Assembly: GCF_001949145.1 (NCBI RefSeq)
Contig: NW_019091358.1
Coordinates: 93,984-127,847 of the forward strand
Origin: Acanthaster planci
Lineage: Eukaryota; Echinodermata; Asteroidea; Valvatida; Acanthasteridae
Direction: 5' to 3'
Length of the DNA stretch: 33,864 bases
The first letter of the stretch is position 1; each line of letters starts with the position of its first letter. Under the pieces are notes generated by a model. That model was not told where the DNA came from. It worked only from the letters and a program-made list of their open reading frames with translations, and did no database searches. Below, piece by piece: positions 20,204 to 31,549 of this stretch. The position numbers were made by a program, and so were the translations under genes.

Positions 20204-23200
20204 GTAAGTGAGAATATGCGGAAAAGATGGATCACTTCTCATGGACTACAAAACAATGTTCATTGTTTGTGTGTTTACCAGTAGATCCAATGAAACTGAT
20301 GTCCTAAAATTGCAAAAAAAAAAATTTTACCCATAAAAGCATGCTGTTGAGAGTTAAGCTAATGTTTTACTCAAAAATGATAACGTTACAGTGTCAAGGA
20401 TCAACATATGTTGGATCACTGCTGGTTAGATTTATGTCCTTAATACCTTTTTCTTCCAGATTTATGTGGTATGTTTGCCACAGGTTTGTATGTATTTAAG
20501 TAGCAGAATCACTGATCTGGATTGTATTACTTGATAACAAATCTGCATAAAACCTTAAAAGTAGAAAATACTCCATTTACTTGCGGAGAATGAATGGAAC
20601 CTTCTTGGTTTTATCCTGTTTATCAAGACTAAACTTATATAAGACGTTGTTGGTGAGGGAATAAAGTATATAGTGCAATTCAAATTAGGTATCCAAGTCG
20701 AGAATTTTGCAGACATAAAAATTGCTACTTATTGCCCAGTACTGTCCACTTTGATCAACCCCTCCTCTCCATTTCTTGATTTTACATAGAACTGGTGGTC
20801 AGTGAAAAAAAAACCTGTTTTTAAATACGGATGCTAAATGCCTTGTTAACATATAGCCCAAGTGAAAATGATTTTGCCGTGCCTTTGTGTATTGTATTCA
20901 ACAAGCCAGTGGCACACCATTAATTCATGTATAATTGACTCTCATTATTTGTGACTAGAAGCACTAGTATAACAAACACACATCTTCGGTCCGAGTGAAA
21001 ATGTGCACATGCCCATGGGGAGAAACTCCATTACAACGCAATATGAAATTCCATTTATGACAAAAGATTTTTGTCACTCAGTTGCATAAAAAAAATTATG
21101 GTCGGTGATCTGTGTGTGAAAGGTATTCACAGTTTCTGGATGACAGCTTGTTACACACAGAGGGACGCAATCAACACGCAGCATAGCCAATTAAATGCGA
21201 TTCTACCACAGCTTCAATATTGTTTTATTGGTATCACAGATTATTCAAGAAGAAACTACTAGCACTAATGATATTGTGCAGGGCAAGGATTTGGTTACCA
21301 AACACAGGGCCACCAACTGACAGACAGCAGACAAACAAACCTGGAACAACCACTGTCCAGATACTCTGCTACTTCAATTTATCAATCACCCTTTTCACAG
21401 AGTCCACCAGAAACTGCCATCCCACCGATAATCGATAATCGTATTGTGTGGCTCAGTGGGCTCCTCATAAACATAACTGTGCCACCTGACACACCAAATC
21501 CATTATCACCAATCCCTGTTGGTCGACCGACCTTGTAAACACCACAAGCCAACACTGAACTGGACAGCCTTGCCTTTGGGCTGATCAGGCCCGCAATAAT
21601 ATCACCAATAAGATAAAACAACAGCCCCGGTTGGAACATACAAGGATTAAATAATAAGCTACCTAATAAAGTCAATAATCAGTTTCCCTGGCTGAAACTT
21701 TCCAGGGATACCAGGTCCGGTTGGAACGTACCGGGTTGTCCTTCTTGCATCTTTGTGAGGTTATTAATTTTGTAACTGCTACTAACTATCTAATTACGGA
21801 AGCTGCTTGACTTACGATTAAAATTTACAACTTTGGGTATCTTTTCTGCTTACTAAAAATGCTAGAATCAGTGGACGGAGGTGCAGGAAGAGGAAACAAA
21901 TTTTCTCAAGAAGTTTTCTCTTCCTTAAGCTGTGACAAAGTGACATCTGGGAAGGCCAATCTCCCATTACTACCTATCACAGTCCCCCCACTGCCGGCTG
22001 ACCCTTTTGGCCCAAGTCACTGCTGACCTCAGTGGCCTACTTATTTCCATTTTTCCAATCCCTGTGTGTGCTGCCATGGACTATGCCTGTAATATTGACC
22101 AAAGACCAAGGGCTGTACCAATAGGCCATGCGCCCTATGTGTATAAAGCATTTTATCGCCAATGGCTTTAAAATGTATTATCCAGACCTTAATAATCAGC
22201 AGAATAAGTCTGTAGACAGTAACCAAAATGCACAGCACCAATGATGCATTCCAGTCTCTTGCACTATCTGATCGTGTAAACCATTGGCATTTTCCATTTT
22301 TAAGTAATGCCATAAACCCCAAAACCTTGATAAATGAATGCATTTCTTTCCACATTTATATAATTTGAAAAAGAAAGACCAAAAAGACAAAATTCTTCGA
22401 ACCATAATTCCACATCTATGAAAAACCTAATCTAATTATAGGTTTTTGTCTTCACACTGACTGATATTCCCTGACATACAGTACATTAAAAAAATTAAAA
22501 ATAATAATAATTTTATTGAAGTTGAAGCCCAATTTTATAGTAAAAGTATATCACTCCAAGCCAAAGCCCCCAAATAGTGGTTGAAACTTTATGTTAGGAA
22601 CCCGATAGGATTTATTGCCGAATCACTAAATCGTTATTGTTGCAAAGAATTATGGGTATGAGATCTGGCTCATGCCCGCCCTTGGGTTTGTACATTTGCA
22701 TGATGTTTACTTTGCTAGACAAAATTAATAACTGTTTCATCATACAGTACATTTATGACAACACACTCCTTAGGCAGAATTCTCATCGGGGTGTCTCTGA
22801 TGTAAGTTTAGATGATCAGTCACTCATGGCAATCCATATGTGAAATATCCGAACTGCCATGTGCTCAAAGATTATTGGTGTGTCACATTGGACTTTACAT
22901 TTGCAAACATACAACAAAATGGATATATATATATCCTTAACATAATTTTTGCAGGAAAGATGACTTACATGGAAGGGAAGCAGTTGATCTTGTAATTCTC
23001 AAATTGTATACATTTAGTAATGAATTACTTTACTTCAAGATCCTTAGTAATTTTATTTCATGTTTACATTTTTCAAATAACATAAGGTTTACTTTTAGAT
23101 TGAGAGGTTTTCGGAAGCATCATCCAAAGGTACATCTCTTTTGAATATGTGTGGTTTTGAAAGAACCGGAGGATACTCACTATTTTGGACAATATTCTTT

Positions 23201-23239
23201 GTCGGTCGTCAGGAGACTGTAGAGGTTCCAGTGATGGAG
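20204..23239 (+). other. Intron 3, first part; nothing recognised
   Basis: A 3-kb stretch without recognised genes. It contains a perfect palindrome GGATATATATATATCC at 22921-22936, and two similar GGTTGGAAC phrases at about 21633 and 21720. The two longest minus-strand frames (about 21382-21675 and 22041-22355) show no domain. Confidence 0.45.
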
Positions 23240-24330
23240 CGGCTTATAAAGTGTCTGGAGGTTGAAAGGATGCTAACTCAGGATCCAACCAAGGAAACTC
23301 GAGCAGAACATGGGATGCTAGCAGGTTGGCGAAATGTGTCAGTCTGGAGGAGGAAGCACGCGGGAAGGTTGCCAGGGGTATAAGAGACCCATAGATGGGT
23401 AACATGTCGTAGGGTATAGAAAACCCTTTGGACTGGGGTGTGAGGATGGGATGCCAAATGTCACTGTCGAAACCGATGTCTTGTGGTAGCATATTGAGCT
23501 TGAGGATTTGGATGGCTTCTCTGGACAGCGAGGGTTGCAATATGCATCGTTGGTTATGAGTTTGACTTTGCTCCAGTCAGTTTGGTGGTCTTTGGTGTGG
23601 GAGTGCTTGATGACGGCACTCCCACTGGGCTCTGTCTTCACTCAGTCTGGTAGGCAGGTCCCTGCCAGTCTTGCCGATGTGCACTTTGCTACATTGGAAG
23701 GGGATCTTGTGCACTTCTGGATTGTGCTGTAGATTGTATGTTACACTTGAATATCATGCTTGTGCAGGATGTGCTGGCAAGTACTTCCTAGGTAGGGGTG
23801 GGTAATAGAACAGTGGACCCCAACTAGTTGGCTTTGGGTATAGGTGACCCTTCAGCCAGGGATGGATATTGAGTCGTGTGTCTTGACTTGGCTTTGCTTG
23901 TATCCATTTCAGTGCAGTGCTATAGTGATGTGATGGAGTTCTTGGGTGAGATGTTCCTTGTTGCAGACTTTGTATGCCCTATGGACAGGGGCCCAGTTGA
24001 CTAAAGACTTAATTTTGGATTGATGGAAGGACATGCCGTGTAGGTATTTATATGTTTGTTTGGGTTTCCACTAAACTGGAACGGTAAAATTGCCATCCTG
24101 CTTTCTGGGTACCTCAATGTCTAGAAATGAGATGCTGTTGTTTTCTTGTTCCCGTGGTTAACTGTATGCTGCTGAAAGCATACTGTCCAAAATGTTGAGT
24201 CCTTTCCAGTTCTTTTCAGAACCATGAAAAACTTCAAAGCTCCAGGTTTATTGTTTAAAAAATTCACATTGTTTGATGAGTCATACGCTGGTGGGCTTTC
24301 TTGCCGTCCCAAAAAGTGCATACTGTTTCT
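23240..24330 (-). mobile_element. Penelope-like retroelement fragment with GIY-YIG region
   Basis: Read on the minus strand. The first part has late reverse-transcriptase motifs typical of Penelope-like elements: SISFLDIEVPRKQDG (about 24085-24135) and WKPKQTYKYLHG (about 24030-24065). A divergent linker follows. Next comes a GIY-YIG endonuclease-like segment with SKVHIGKTGRDLPTRLSE (about 23640-23695), VKLITNDAYCNPR and REAIQILKL (about 23495-23570). A tail with DIGFDSDIWHPIL follows. Frames change several times and stops occur, so it is a pseudogene. The catalytic YxDD part of the reverse transcriptase was not seen, which suggests 5' truncation. It is antisense to the host gene. Confidence 0.7.
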
Positions 24331-26599
24331 GCCGTGGGTATTAATGTGAGTCCAGAATATTCCTGTCAGCAGGATAACTTGAAACTTACGTTGTGTATGG
24401 ACTTAAATTTGGTTTGTGGATTGCTCTTGATCCTAGGTAAGGAAGCCACTTTTGCAGTTATGGGCAAAAGTTAAAAGGGCAATGTCACAACAGCTTAAGC
24501 AATAGAAATCTTGTCAGTGGATAACTTGAGATCCTAGGAACCATATCACATATTGGGCAAACAAGGTCAAGGTCACAAAGGCTAAAACAATAAAAAAAAA
24601 TTAAGATAATGTAACCCTTGGTTACTATTTCAAGAAACCAGGAACCAAATTTCGTATTAACTTAATTCACTTTTGAAGAAAATCTTGACCTCACACAATT
24701 CAGGATTTACATACAAAAGAGATTACGCTTTATTGGAGGGAATAAACAAGTCAATCAATCTGAGAAATACAAAGGGCTTACTTTGCCATGTGAGAAAGTT
24801 TCATGGTGAATTAAGTGTAAACTATATTTTCACAGTGTTGAGATTCATAGTGTCAGGAAGAACACCTCTGAGACAACTACATGTACATGTACAGTGGAAC
24901 ACTGTTATAACAAGGTCCTTGGAAGTTTTACAAATTCTTTGTGTAATCAGTTATGAAAACAAAAATCAATCAACACTTTTTTTCCCATGTCATAAATATA
25001 TCTTGTATTATCAATGCTCGTCTTTCTGTCTGCAATTATTCATGTATTGCGAGAGTCCACCGTGCTCCCACAGATGAACTCAAGCCACGGTGGCCATTTC
25101 ACGCAAATGCAACCTAGCCTCTGACATATCTATGGCTTGGACATCCAGACGTAATCCAGACGGTAGCACTTTCTGGGCCAACTTCCTGGATCGCTGTCCC
25201 GGTGAATATGCCATCGGTGCACAGACCCACTCCTGAATCTCCATCACAGTCTTCTGGAGTTGCTCTCTGTGCCATCGGTATAGGCCCACAAAGGCCACGG
25301 GGAAGTGAGTCTATGCTTTATCTGGTGAAGTGTAAAATGACCACTACAGGTCTAAACCTACCCGCATTTGACACTGCGTCACCGTGCACCCAGACAGGAA
25401 CGAGCAACTTGCATTTTCCGGGCAGCCTTCCTATCTTTTTGTCCTGGTGAATTCGCCATCATGGTGCAAACCTGCCGCTATGTCTCTCCAGTCTGCATCC
25501 CAGGCATCCAATCTTAACGATTTTCAAGCCCTTGCACCTCGTAATCCAATCCAGAGTTTGCCCCTAAGGGACCCTGCGGGAGAAATTTTGCATTTCTATT
25601 TCCACTGCGGCTCACCACGTACAGCCCTGTGATGCAGTATGGCCATTCTGTGGTCCCCACTTACGTGGCTCCACATGGACCCAGACCATGTGTTCACCCC
25701 TGGAATGGGACATGGCTTACCTTCAATTTGACATGAACGTCTTCAACACCCTTCTGCATATTCAGGTGTTTTACACTACTGCTAAAGACAACTTATGCAT
25801 CAGACTTTAGCGAAATTGACCAACTTGTTTGCGCCACAGACATCCCGCAGGATATAGCAGCGCGCCAGTCCCCGCCAAACAAAAGACCCCTTGACAACCA
25901 GGTGTGCCTGTTCATGGAACGCAATTTGCAAGGCTGACATAAATTACCAGTCTTATTAATACACCTGAAGTTCCGCGGATTTCAAACTCGGAAAAAAGTT
26001 GCTACCAGGCTACTTTTGGCCTGTAATTGACCATGAAAAGAATGCCTTTTTGTACCAAGGTAGATAAATAATAGTAATATATTTCTTGCAGCTGCGGGGA
26101 AACAAAATCCGTTGATCCTTCATCATCAGTGAAGTTACATATTTGTACAAGCATATGCAAAATGAAAACAGCAAACATATCCCACCAACAACAACACTAC
26201 CAGTTTTCCCAAACAACAGACACAACATGGGCATAGAATTCAAACCCTATTTCGTGAAGTTTCTGTTACAATTGTTTCTGACATTTCAAAACATGATTTA
26301 TTGTATGAACAAAAGAACGCTTATAGTCAATTTAGCGATGGCGCATTAGCAAGCCTTCCATGAGGAATTACTTGCTCGATAAAGACTGACACCAACTTTA
26401 TCTTGGTTACATGAAGTCTTTGTTCATTTCATTTCTTTCCCTCTTATCAAGGTAAATTATTTGGATATGAAAAGAAAGTTCTCCTTTCCATCTGGACCTC
26501 ACCACAGTCGTGCTAGGGGTTCTGGATTAAATGTCATTTCCCTTTTTGAGTAAGTCTTGCAGCTTTCTTGCCTCTTCTTTCGCACTGCCAACCAAAGCC
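24331..26599. other. Intron 3, middle; unassigned
   Basis: No recognised domain. From about 25030 to 25990 the sequence is more GC-rich than its surroundings and may be part of an unidentified element, possibly the 5' part of the DIRS-type fragment that follows. It includes a two-copy repeat (25130-25225 and 25375-25470). Confidence 0.4.
25130..25470 (-). repeat. Two diverged copies of an approximately 95-bp unit
   Basis: Units 25130-25225 and 25375-25470 are offset by 245 bases. On the minus strand both can be read from an ATG as MA.SPGQ..RK.A.K (MAYSPGQRSRKLAQK and MANSPGQKDRKAARK), while the intervening DNA has diverged. The second frame stops after 24 residues. I do not recognise the peptide. 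Confidence 0.45.
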
Positions 26600-27055
26600 A
26601 CATCAACAGAAAGGACAAGGGATCATGTAATTAGCCTGCAGACGATCCACATGGCAGGGTTTGGCAATGTAATGGTGGACGCACTCTCCCTGGGATGATA
26701 GAGCAGCCTTTCATCGATCTCTTCACTTCTTCAAACAACGCTCAATTTCTAACGATCTTTTCCTGTTTGGTGGGACTTTATAGCAATGCTATAGCCAAGG
26801 CCACGTGGGATGTCATCTGCCTACGTTTCAAAAATGTGACTGCAGATTTTAGCATTTGTTATGTGCTTTGACAATCAAGCTTCGGCCCCAGCTAACGCTC
26901 CTGTGAGGGCTATAACAGACTTCCTTATGTACTTCTTTCATTCGGAGCTACAAGTATCTATAACTCATATCTTAAGGTCAGCCCTAGCTGCTATACGCGT
27001 TGGTTTCAAAGTCGGTTCAACCACCTTTAACAGCGTGACATTCTCTCACCCATAA
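26600..27055 (+). mobile_element. Second DIRS-type retrotransposon fragment
   Basis: It contains VMVDALSLG (about 26670-26695, like the end of RNase H), FIDLFTSSNNAQFLTIFS (about 26709-26762, like the connecting region) and ITDFLMYFFHSELQVS (about 26912-26960, the N-terminal part of a tyrosine recombinase, followed by RSALAAIRVGF). The order equals that of the fragment at 18.2-19.4 kb, but the sequences are only distantly similar, so it is a different family or an older copy. Broken by stops; the catalytic domain of the recombinase is absent. Confidence 0.55.
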
Positions 27056-27465
27056 TTATAAAATAAATAGACACAAGAAAAACACAAGACAATTTTTCAG
27101 TTTTCTTCTTCTCTTGATGACTTGTCATTTCTTTTTTTCTTTCATTTCTCTTCTCATACATGTATTTACAATCATTCACACTGTGAATTTTAGAAATAAA
27201 ATAACGACTTTGTAAAGAAACGTAGCCAAAAAAAAGGAAAGAAAAAAGAGAGTAGTTGCGTTACACGATTTCTTGAAATAGAGAAAACGTAAGAAAAAGA
27301 CATAAAATGGAGAGTGGTTGCATTACACGATATCTTGGAATACACATTATTGTACATGAAGTAATTGATTCAAGTATAATAAACCTTGAAGGAGTTGCAC
27401 TAAAATTTCATGTACTATTTCATTTACAATGTCTTGGAATACAGGAAATTTCATCTTGCATGGAT
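27056..27465. other. AT-rich spacer with a 62-bp duplication
   Basis: A GAGAGTNGTTGCNTTACACG phrase at 27248 recurs at 27310 (offset 62). The surrounding sequence is A- and T-rich. Similarity of the piggyBac copy to its relatives begins only at about 27466. Confidence 0.5.
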
Positions 27466-28457
27466 CTTGCATGCATCTTGGACAGCATACAGGCATTTTT
27501 TTTGTCTTGCCAGACCAAGGCGAGCGAGCCTTGGTCACAGGAGTGGTGAACAACATCTTGAGTTTCAAGGAGCACAAGCCCTTGGGCATATCGAATTTTC
27601 TCACCGTCACGACGACGTTCGTCTTCTGGTCGTGTAGTTTCAAGTACAGTTCGGGGCTGCTGAACCAGTTGTCCAAGAAAATGGTGTACCCTTTGCCAAG
27701 AAGATTGGCATTCAAGTCAAGTACGATTTTCGTACTTGCCAGGCCAACAGTTTGGTCTTGACTGGTGTAAATCTTGAAGTTCCAGGTGTATCCAGGGGCA
27801 ACACCCATGCTCTGGCAGACTCTATACACCTTGATGCCAAACCTTGCATGCTTCTTGGGGTTGTACTGCTTGAACTTCATTCTCCCTTTGAATTTCCCAA
27901 GGAACTTGTCGGTAGTAATGTTGCTAGATGCAATGTAGATGGACTTGAACTCCTCGGTCAGTTCGTCTATCACCAGGTGGAGCTTGAAGAGTTGATCTGT
28001 TGTATCTGCATGGCTGTTATCGATGAAATGCAGATGGGACAGCAAGTCCATAAATCAGTCGCGGGGCATGGTATTAGGGAAAAACAAGAGTCTCAAGTAT
28101 TGAGTCTCTCATCCAGTAGGACTTCATGTCGGGTTTCGGCATCAGTCCCAGGACGATGATCATGGACAGGAACACTGACATCTTGTCTGGTGTTGTGTCG
28201 AACTAGCTTTTCATGTGACTTGGACTTGCTGCTTGACTTTTCGGGTGTTCAGCGGCATAGCGGTTGGTCTCGTTGACTATGTGCAACGTCAACTCTGGGG
28301 TGAAGAACTGCTCGAAGATTTCAACAGGAGTGCTGTTCTTGTCCATTTCTTGCACCTGAACAACCACTATGCCTTGAAAGCCGTGTCGGCGGGGGAAGTT
28401 GTCATCAGCCGTCCATTGAATGGACGAAGTCTTGACCTTCTTCTTGGCAGGCCTCAT
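27466..28457 (-). pseudogene. piggyBac-like transposase, copy 2 (both ends missing)
   Basis: The best-preserved piece is an open frame from 28051 leftward, containing a TTDKF block (Asp at 27908-27910; the following Glu is replaced by Lys), KGRMKFKQYNPKKHARFGIK and FLDNWFSSPELYLKL (Asp at 27671-27673). From about 27570 the frame shifts relative to copy 1, and similarity stops at about 27466, so the third catalytic Asp and the C-terminus are lost. Upstream, TPVEIFEQFFTPELTL (about 28280-28330) is in another frame. At 28457 similarity ends within the basic patch (RPAKKKVKTS), before the acidic N-terminus. It lacks the tandem duplication of copy 1. Inactive. Confidence 0.85.
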
Positions 28458-28902
28458 AGTGAATTCTGGAACAGCTTTCTACACTCCTGCCCTGATAATC
28501 CCACCATTGTCCAGATCTGCAGCTTTTATAATTAAATTCAATGGAAAGGGCAGGGCACTCTATTGAGTAAAGCAGTGTAAAAAGCTTCAATGCTTGCAGC
28601 ATGCCTCTCACTCCTTCGCTGTGCAGCAAAGCTTCAAGAAGCTACTGGTCCACTGAATCCAACTAGCAGTCATTTTATTTTGTTCTACTTGTGTCTGGAT
28701 GTGGGGGTAGGATCCGGCTTGGCAGTGTTTGCTCGTTACGGCAAATATCCCCGCGAAAGGCCACAGTTTCTTAGTATTTATTTTTGTAAATATCTACAAC
28801 AATTTTGCCGGGTCAAGAAATGGCCGGAGAAGACAGAGACTCAAGCTTTTCATTAAGGGGTACTTATTTCTTTTATGTACAACCAAACCTCTAAATACTT
28901 GC
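28458..28902. other. Unassigned spacer between two piggyBac pieces
   Basis: 445 bases with no match to the other piggyBac copies and no recognised gene. It separates transposase copy 2 from a piece that repeats the same N-terminal region, so it may be an insertion or a junction between two insertions. Confidence 0.4.
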
Positions 28903-29461
28903 TGTTCGACTTTTCAGGTGTTCAACCGCATAGCGGTTGGTCTCGTTGGCAATGAGCAACATCAGCTCTGGGGTGAAGAACTACTCAAAGATTTCGACAG
29001 GAGTGCCGTTCTACTCCAGTTCTTGCACTTGAACACCCGCTGTGCCGGCAGGGGAAGTTGTCATCAAGCGTCCGTTGAGTGGACGAAGAAGTCTTGACCT
29101 TCTTGGCAGGCCTCGCTAATGGTGGTTGCCTGTTAGAATTGCTGTCACTGGTTTAAATTTCTGAACAGATTTCAATGGCATGCACAACATGTCAATGACC
29201 TGTATTCATCGCGCTGCGGGCCCACACAAAGTGCGTTGGATAAGCCCTGACAGCCGAGTCGAGCGACACTCCGCGGAGATTTCACAGGGTATTCAATCAA
29301 AGACAATACGGTGTTCTGATGAAAAAAATCCAATTTACTGGGTATCGTGGGGTCGACCAACTCTCCTAGTTGCTCTAGATTTCCATTCAATGCAAAGCTC
29401 CCAGTAATTACAAATGAACACTCTCCAGGCGCGGTGTTTGCAGTCATCCGGTGCGAAGGGG
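28903..29461 (-). mobile_element. piggyBac-like element, 5' end fragment (copy 3)
   Basis: Matches the N-terminal coding part (28905-29150) and 5' non-coding part (29180-29425) of copy 1. The right end reads, on the minus strand, TTAA followed by CCCCTTCGCACCGGATGAC. TTAA (29462-29465) is the family target site, so this is the likely true 5' end of the element. The coding part overlaps the same region as copy 2, so 2 and 3 cannot be two halves of one simple insertion. Frameshifted. Confidence 0.75.
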
Positions 29462-29465
29462 TTAA

Positions 29466-30336
29466 CCATGCTGTGGCGAATCTCAATTGATTTGTGTGTC
29501 AGCGGCACCCTCTTTAGACTATTGTTAGTGCAATGCCATGGTGCGCGTTAGAGAAAGTAACATTTTATAAGAAATTTTTTCAACAAAGTTTGGTTTACAA
29601 TTAATAAAGTAAAATTTGTCAACTAAATAATATCTTCCCTACTGTCATCATTGCAACAGTGTCATTTGTAACCTGTCACGACAAAATTAGTATAAAGTTG
29701 CACTCTGTTCTTTTCTGTGTTTTAGGGCTTAAAGTCATATTGAAGTGGAGGTCATTTTTTAAAATATTTTTAAGAGCAACCCATCTCTTTTGTAATTCCA
29801 AATATTTTGCAGAATTACATATTTAAAAGTGTCATTTTCTCAGCAATTTTGATGATAAGAAATGTTGAAACAGTGTCAGAAACAAAGATGCAAGGCTGCT
29901 ACGACAATGTCACATCGTCGCTTATACTTTACCCTGAGTGTTTTATGTATACAAAGGCCTACCGTTGGAAAGTTCCCATTTTGCTGAATTCAATAACACC
30001 ATTATCTTAATTTCCGAAATTCTGACTTTCAGCTCATTTTGGCAATGACAGATCACATTCGTCAGGAAGAGTGAAGGCAGTGTTGTAAAAAGGGCATTTT
30101 TCCAGATAACCTAAAGAGAATGTTGAAGTCGTTCCATACATTAAATGAGGAAGATATTACAAGTTTCCATGATTCCTGCGAGCAAACTTCGCATGTTGTT
30201 TTTGTACACAATATAAAGACAACAAGACTGTTGGTCTCCCTGATAGTGTTGACCAAATGGTAAGAAAGCCAACTAAACAGGGCTGGGTAGAGTGGTCTGA
30301 TTAATTAAAGCTTTTCCTATTTTTCTTCACATACAG
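29466..30336 (+). other. Intron 3, last part; nothing recognised
   Basis: AT-rich sequence ending in the acceptor TTTTCTTCACATACAG (30321-30336). Confidence 0.5.
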
Positions 30337-30508
30337 GATAACCAAGCAGTTATATCCAAATGCTGACTCGGTTTTCCGTCCCAAGAACTTCAGTCTTGAA
30401 GAGAATCAGCCACAGTGTGAATGTTTTGCTCGACAGTGTGAATGGTTCATCTTTGACCATGAACTTGTACTTCCAGAATATGTCATTGACTTTGAGTACA
30501 TGACAAAG
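30337..30508 (+). CDS. LRRC9-like protein, internal exon 4 (PARP-like C-terminal strands)
   Basis: This 172-base exon begins after the acceptor CACATACAG. Its first base completes the codon left by exon 20013-20203, and it ends in phase 0 before GCAAGT, a non-canonical but known GC donor. The translation contains LYPNADSVFRPKNF and QCEWFIFDHELVLPEYV, then FEYMTK. The second phrase is highly characteristic of LRRC9 as I recall it. It also resembles the end of PARP domains (NEY-VYD-.Q..P.YL), including a Glu at the position of the PARP catalytic Glu. If the GC donor is wrong, reading continues into the intron until a stop. The next exon was not recognised in the remaining 3.3 kb. Confidence 0.85.
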
Positions 30509-31156
30509 GCAAGTACACCAAGATTGTACAATCCATTGCTGATATTTAACCACTTGTTGCAAGATGATGTGGAAACATATGCACTTTTCCTCAGTGGTTC
30601 CAGAGAGGACATGCACACTCATTTAAGAGTTCTTTTTGCGTAGCTTTGGTTGATGTATTTATGAGTCATGCTTCGTTGGGTCAGAGTGCAGAAGATGTTC
30701 CAGCACACGGATTACTGCTGCTAAGTGGACCCCCCCCCACAATAATCCAGAGTTTATGGTGCCCTACCTACCCAAACAGTCACTACATGTGCTTAAACGT
30801 AACACACATGTCCCTCTAGGCATCTTCGATTTTTTGAGTTACCCTTTTCTCTGCATGGTTCTGTGTTGATCTGATTATCCATCCTTCCTTCTTGAATATT
30901 GCTAATCACTTCATGCCAGGTGGGATTTGATATGTGGGATGAATTTCTGGGCAATTTTCAAGATTTTCCATTTTCAAATTCTTCCAAAATTTATACAGTC
31001 GACTCTCATGAATATGAGGGCCTTTGGACTTACTTTACATTGGCTAGTATTATCCAGACCTCATCTGATGCGAAAGCTGCCCTCCTGCTCGACGTATGTA
31101 TCACCAATCAACCGTGGGTAGAGCGTACATGTTTACAAGTATCCATAACCTTTTGT
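30509..31156 (+). other. Intron after last recognised exon; nothing recognised
   Basis: Begins GCAAGTACA. No coding segment with LRRC9 character was found. Confidence 0.45.
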
Positions 31157-31160
31157 TTAA

Positions 31161-31549
31161 CCCCTTGACGACGGGAATTTCTTCCCGAAAGCCAACTCCA
31201 AGAATCCCAGCCTCGCTTGGCCATGAACGCCACCTGCCAAACCGCAAATTCTGGTTTGTGGCCCTGCGTGTTCTGCACGCTTTGAATTACACGGTGAAAA
31301 GGCTGATTGTTTGGTGGCATGCAGCTCTACTCACCTTTCCATATTCCCATTCCCTGTTTTCAAAGTGGGGACTATTGTGAAGCTGGTGATTATGATGCAA
31401 ATTCTGTCTTTTCATTTCTGGACTAGCACAAAGACCAATTACCATATATACAAGAGCCAGGGTCTGCCTTCTTTCAGCATGTTTGCTCGAGCGTGGGCCG
31501 AGAATAATAGCTGAAAAGGCGTGTCTAGCCGCCTCCCGATGCGTAAGGG
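31161..31549. mobile_element. piggyBac-type MITE, about 390 bp
   Basis: The left end is TTAA (31157-31160) followed by CCCCTTGACGACGGGAA. The right end, read on the minus strand, is CCCTTACGCATCGGGAGG preceded by TTTA (31550-31553), a decayed TTAA. The two ends form an imperfect inverted repeat that also resembles the end of piggyBac copy 3 (CCCCTTCGCACCGG). The interior has no transposase, and its short frames have no family motif. The family is therefore inferred from ends and target site only. Confidence 0.6.

Noticed and set aside
22921-22936. Perfect palindrome GGATATATATATATCC
   Set aside because: Most simply a TA microsatellite with symmetric ends; common in AT-rich introns.
23099-23129. 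A 31-base micro-exon (acceptor TTTTAG, donor GTACAT) that would extend the LRRC9-like reading by 10 residues after exon 3
   Set aside because: It fits the phase of exon 3 but leaves phase 0, which does not match exon 30337-30508. Direct joining of exons 3 and 4 restores frame and gives the expected sequence.
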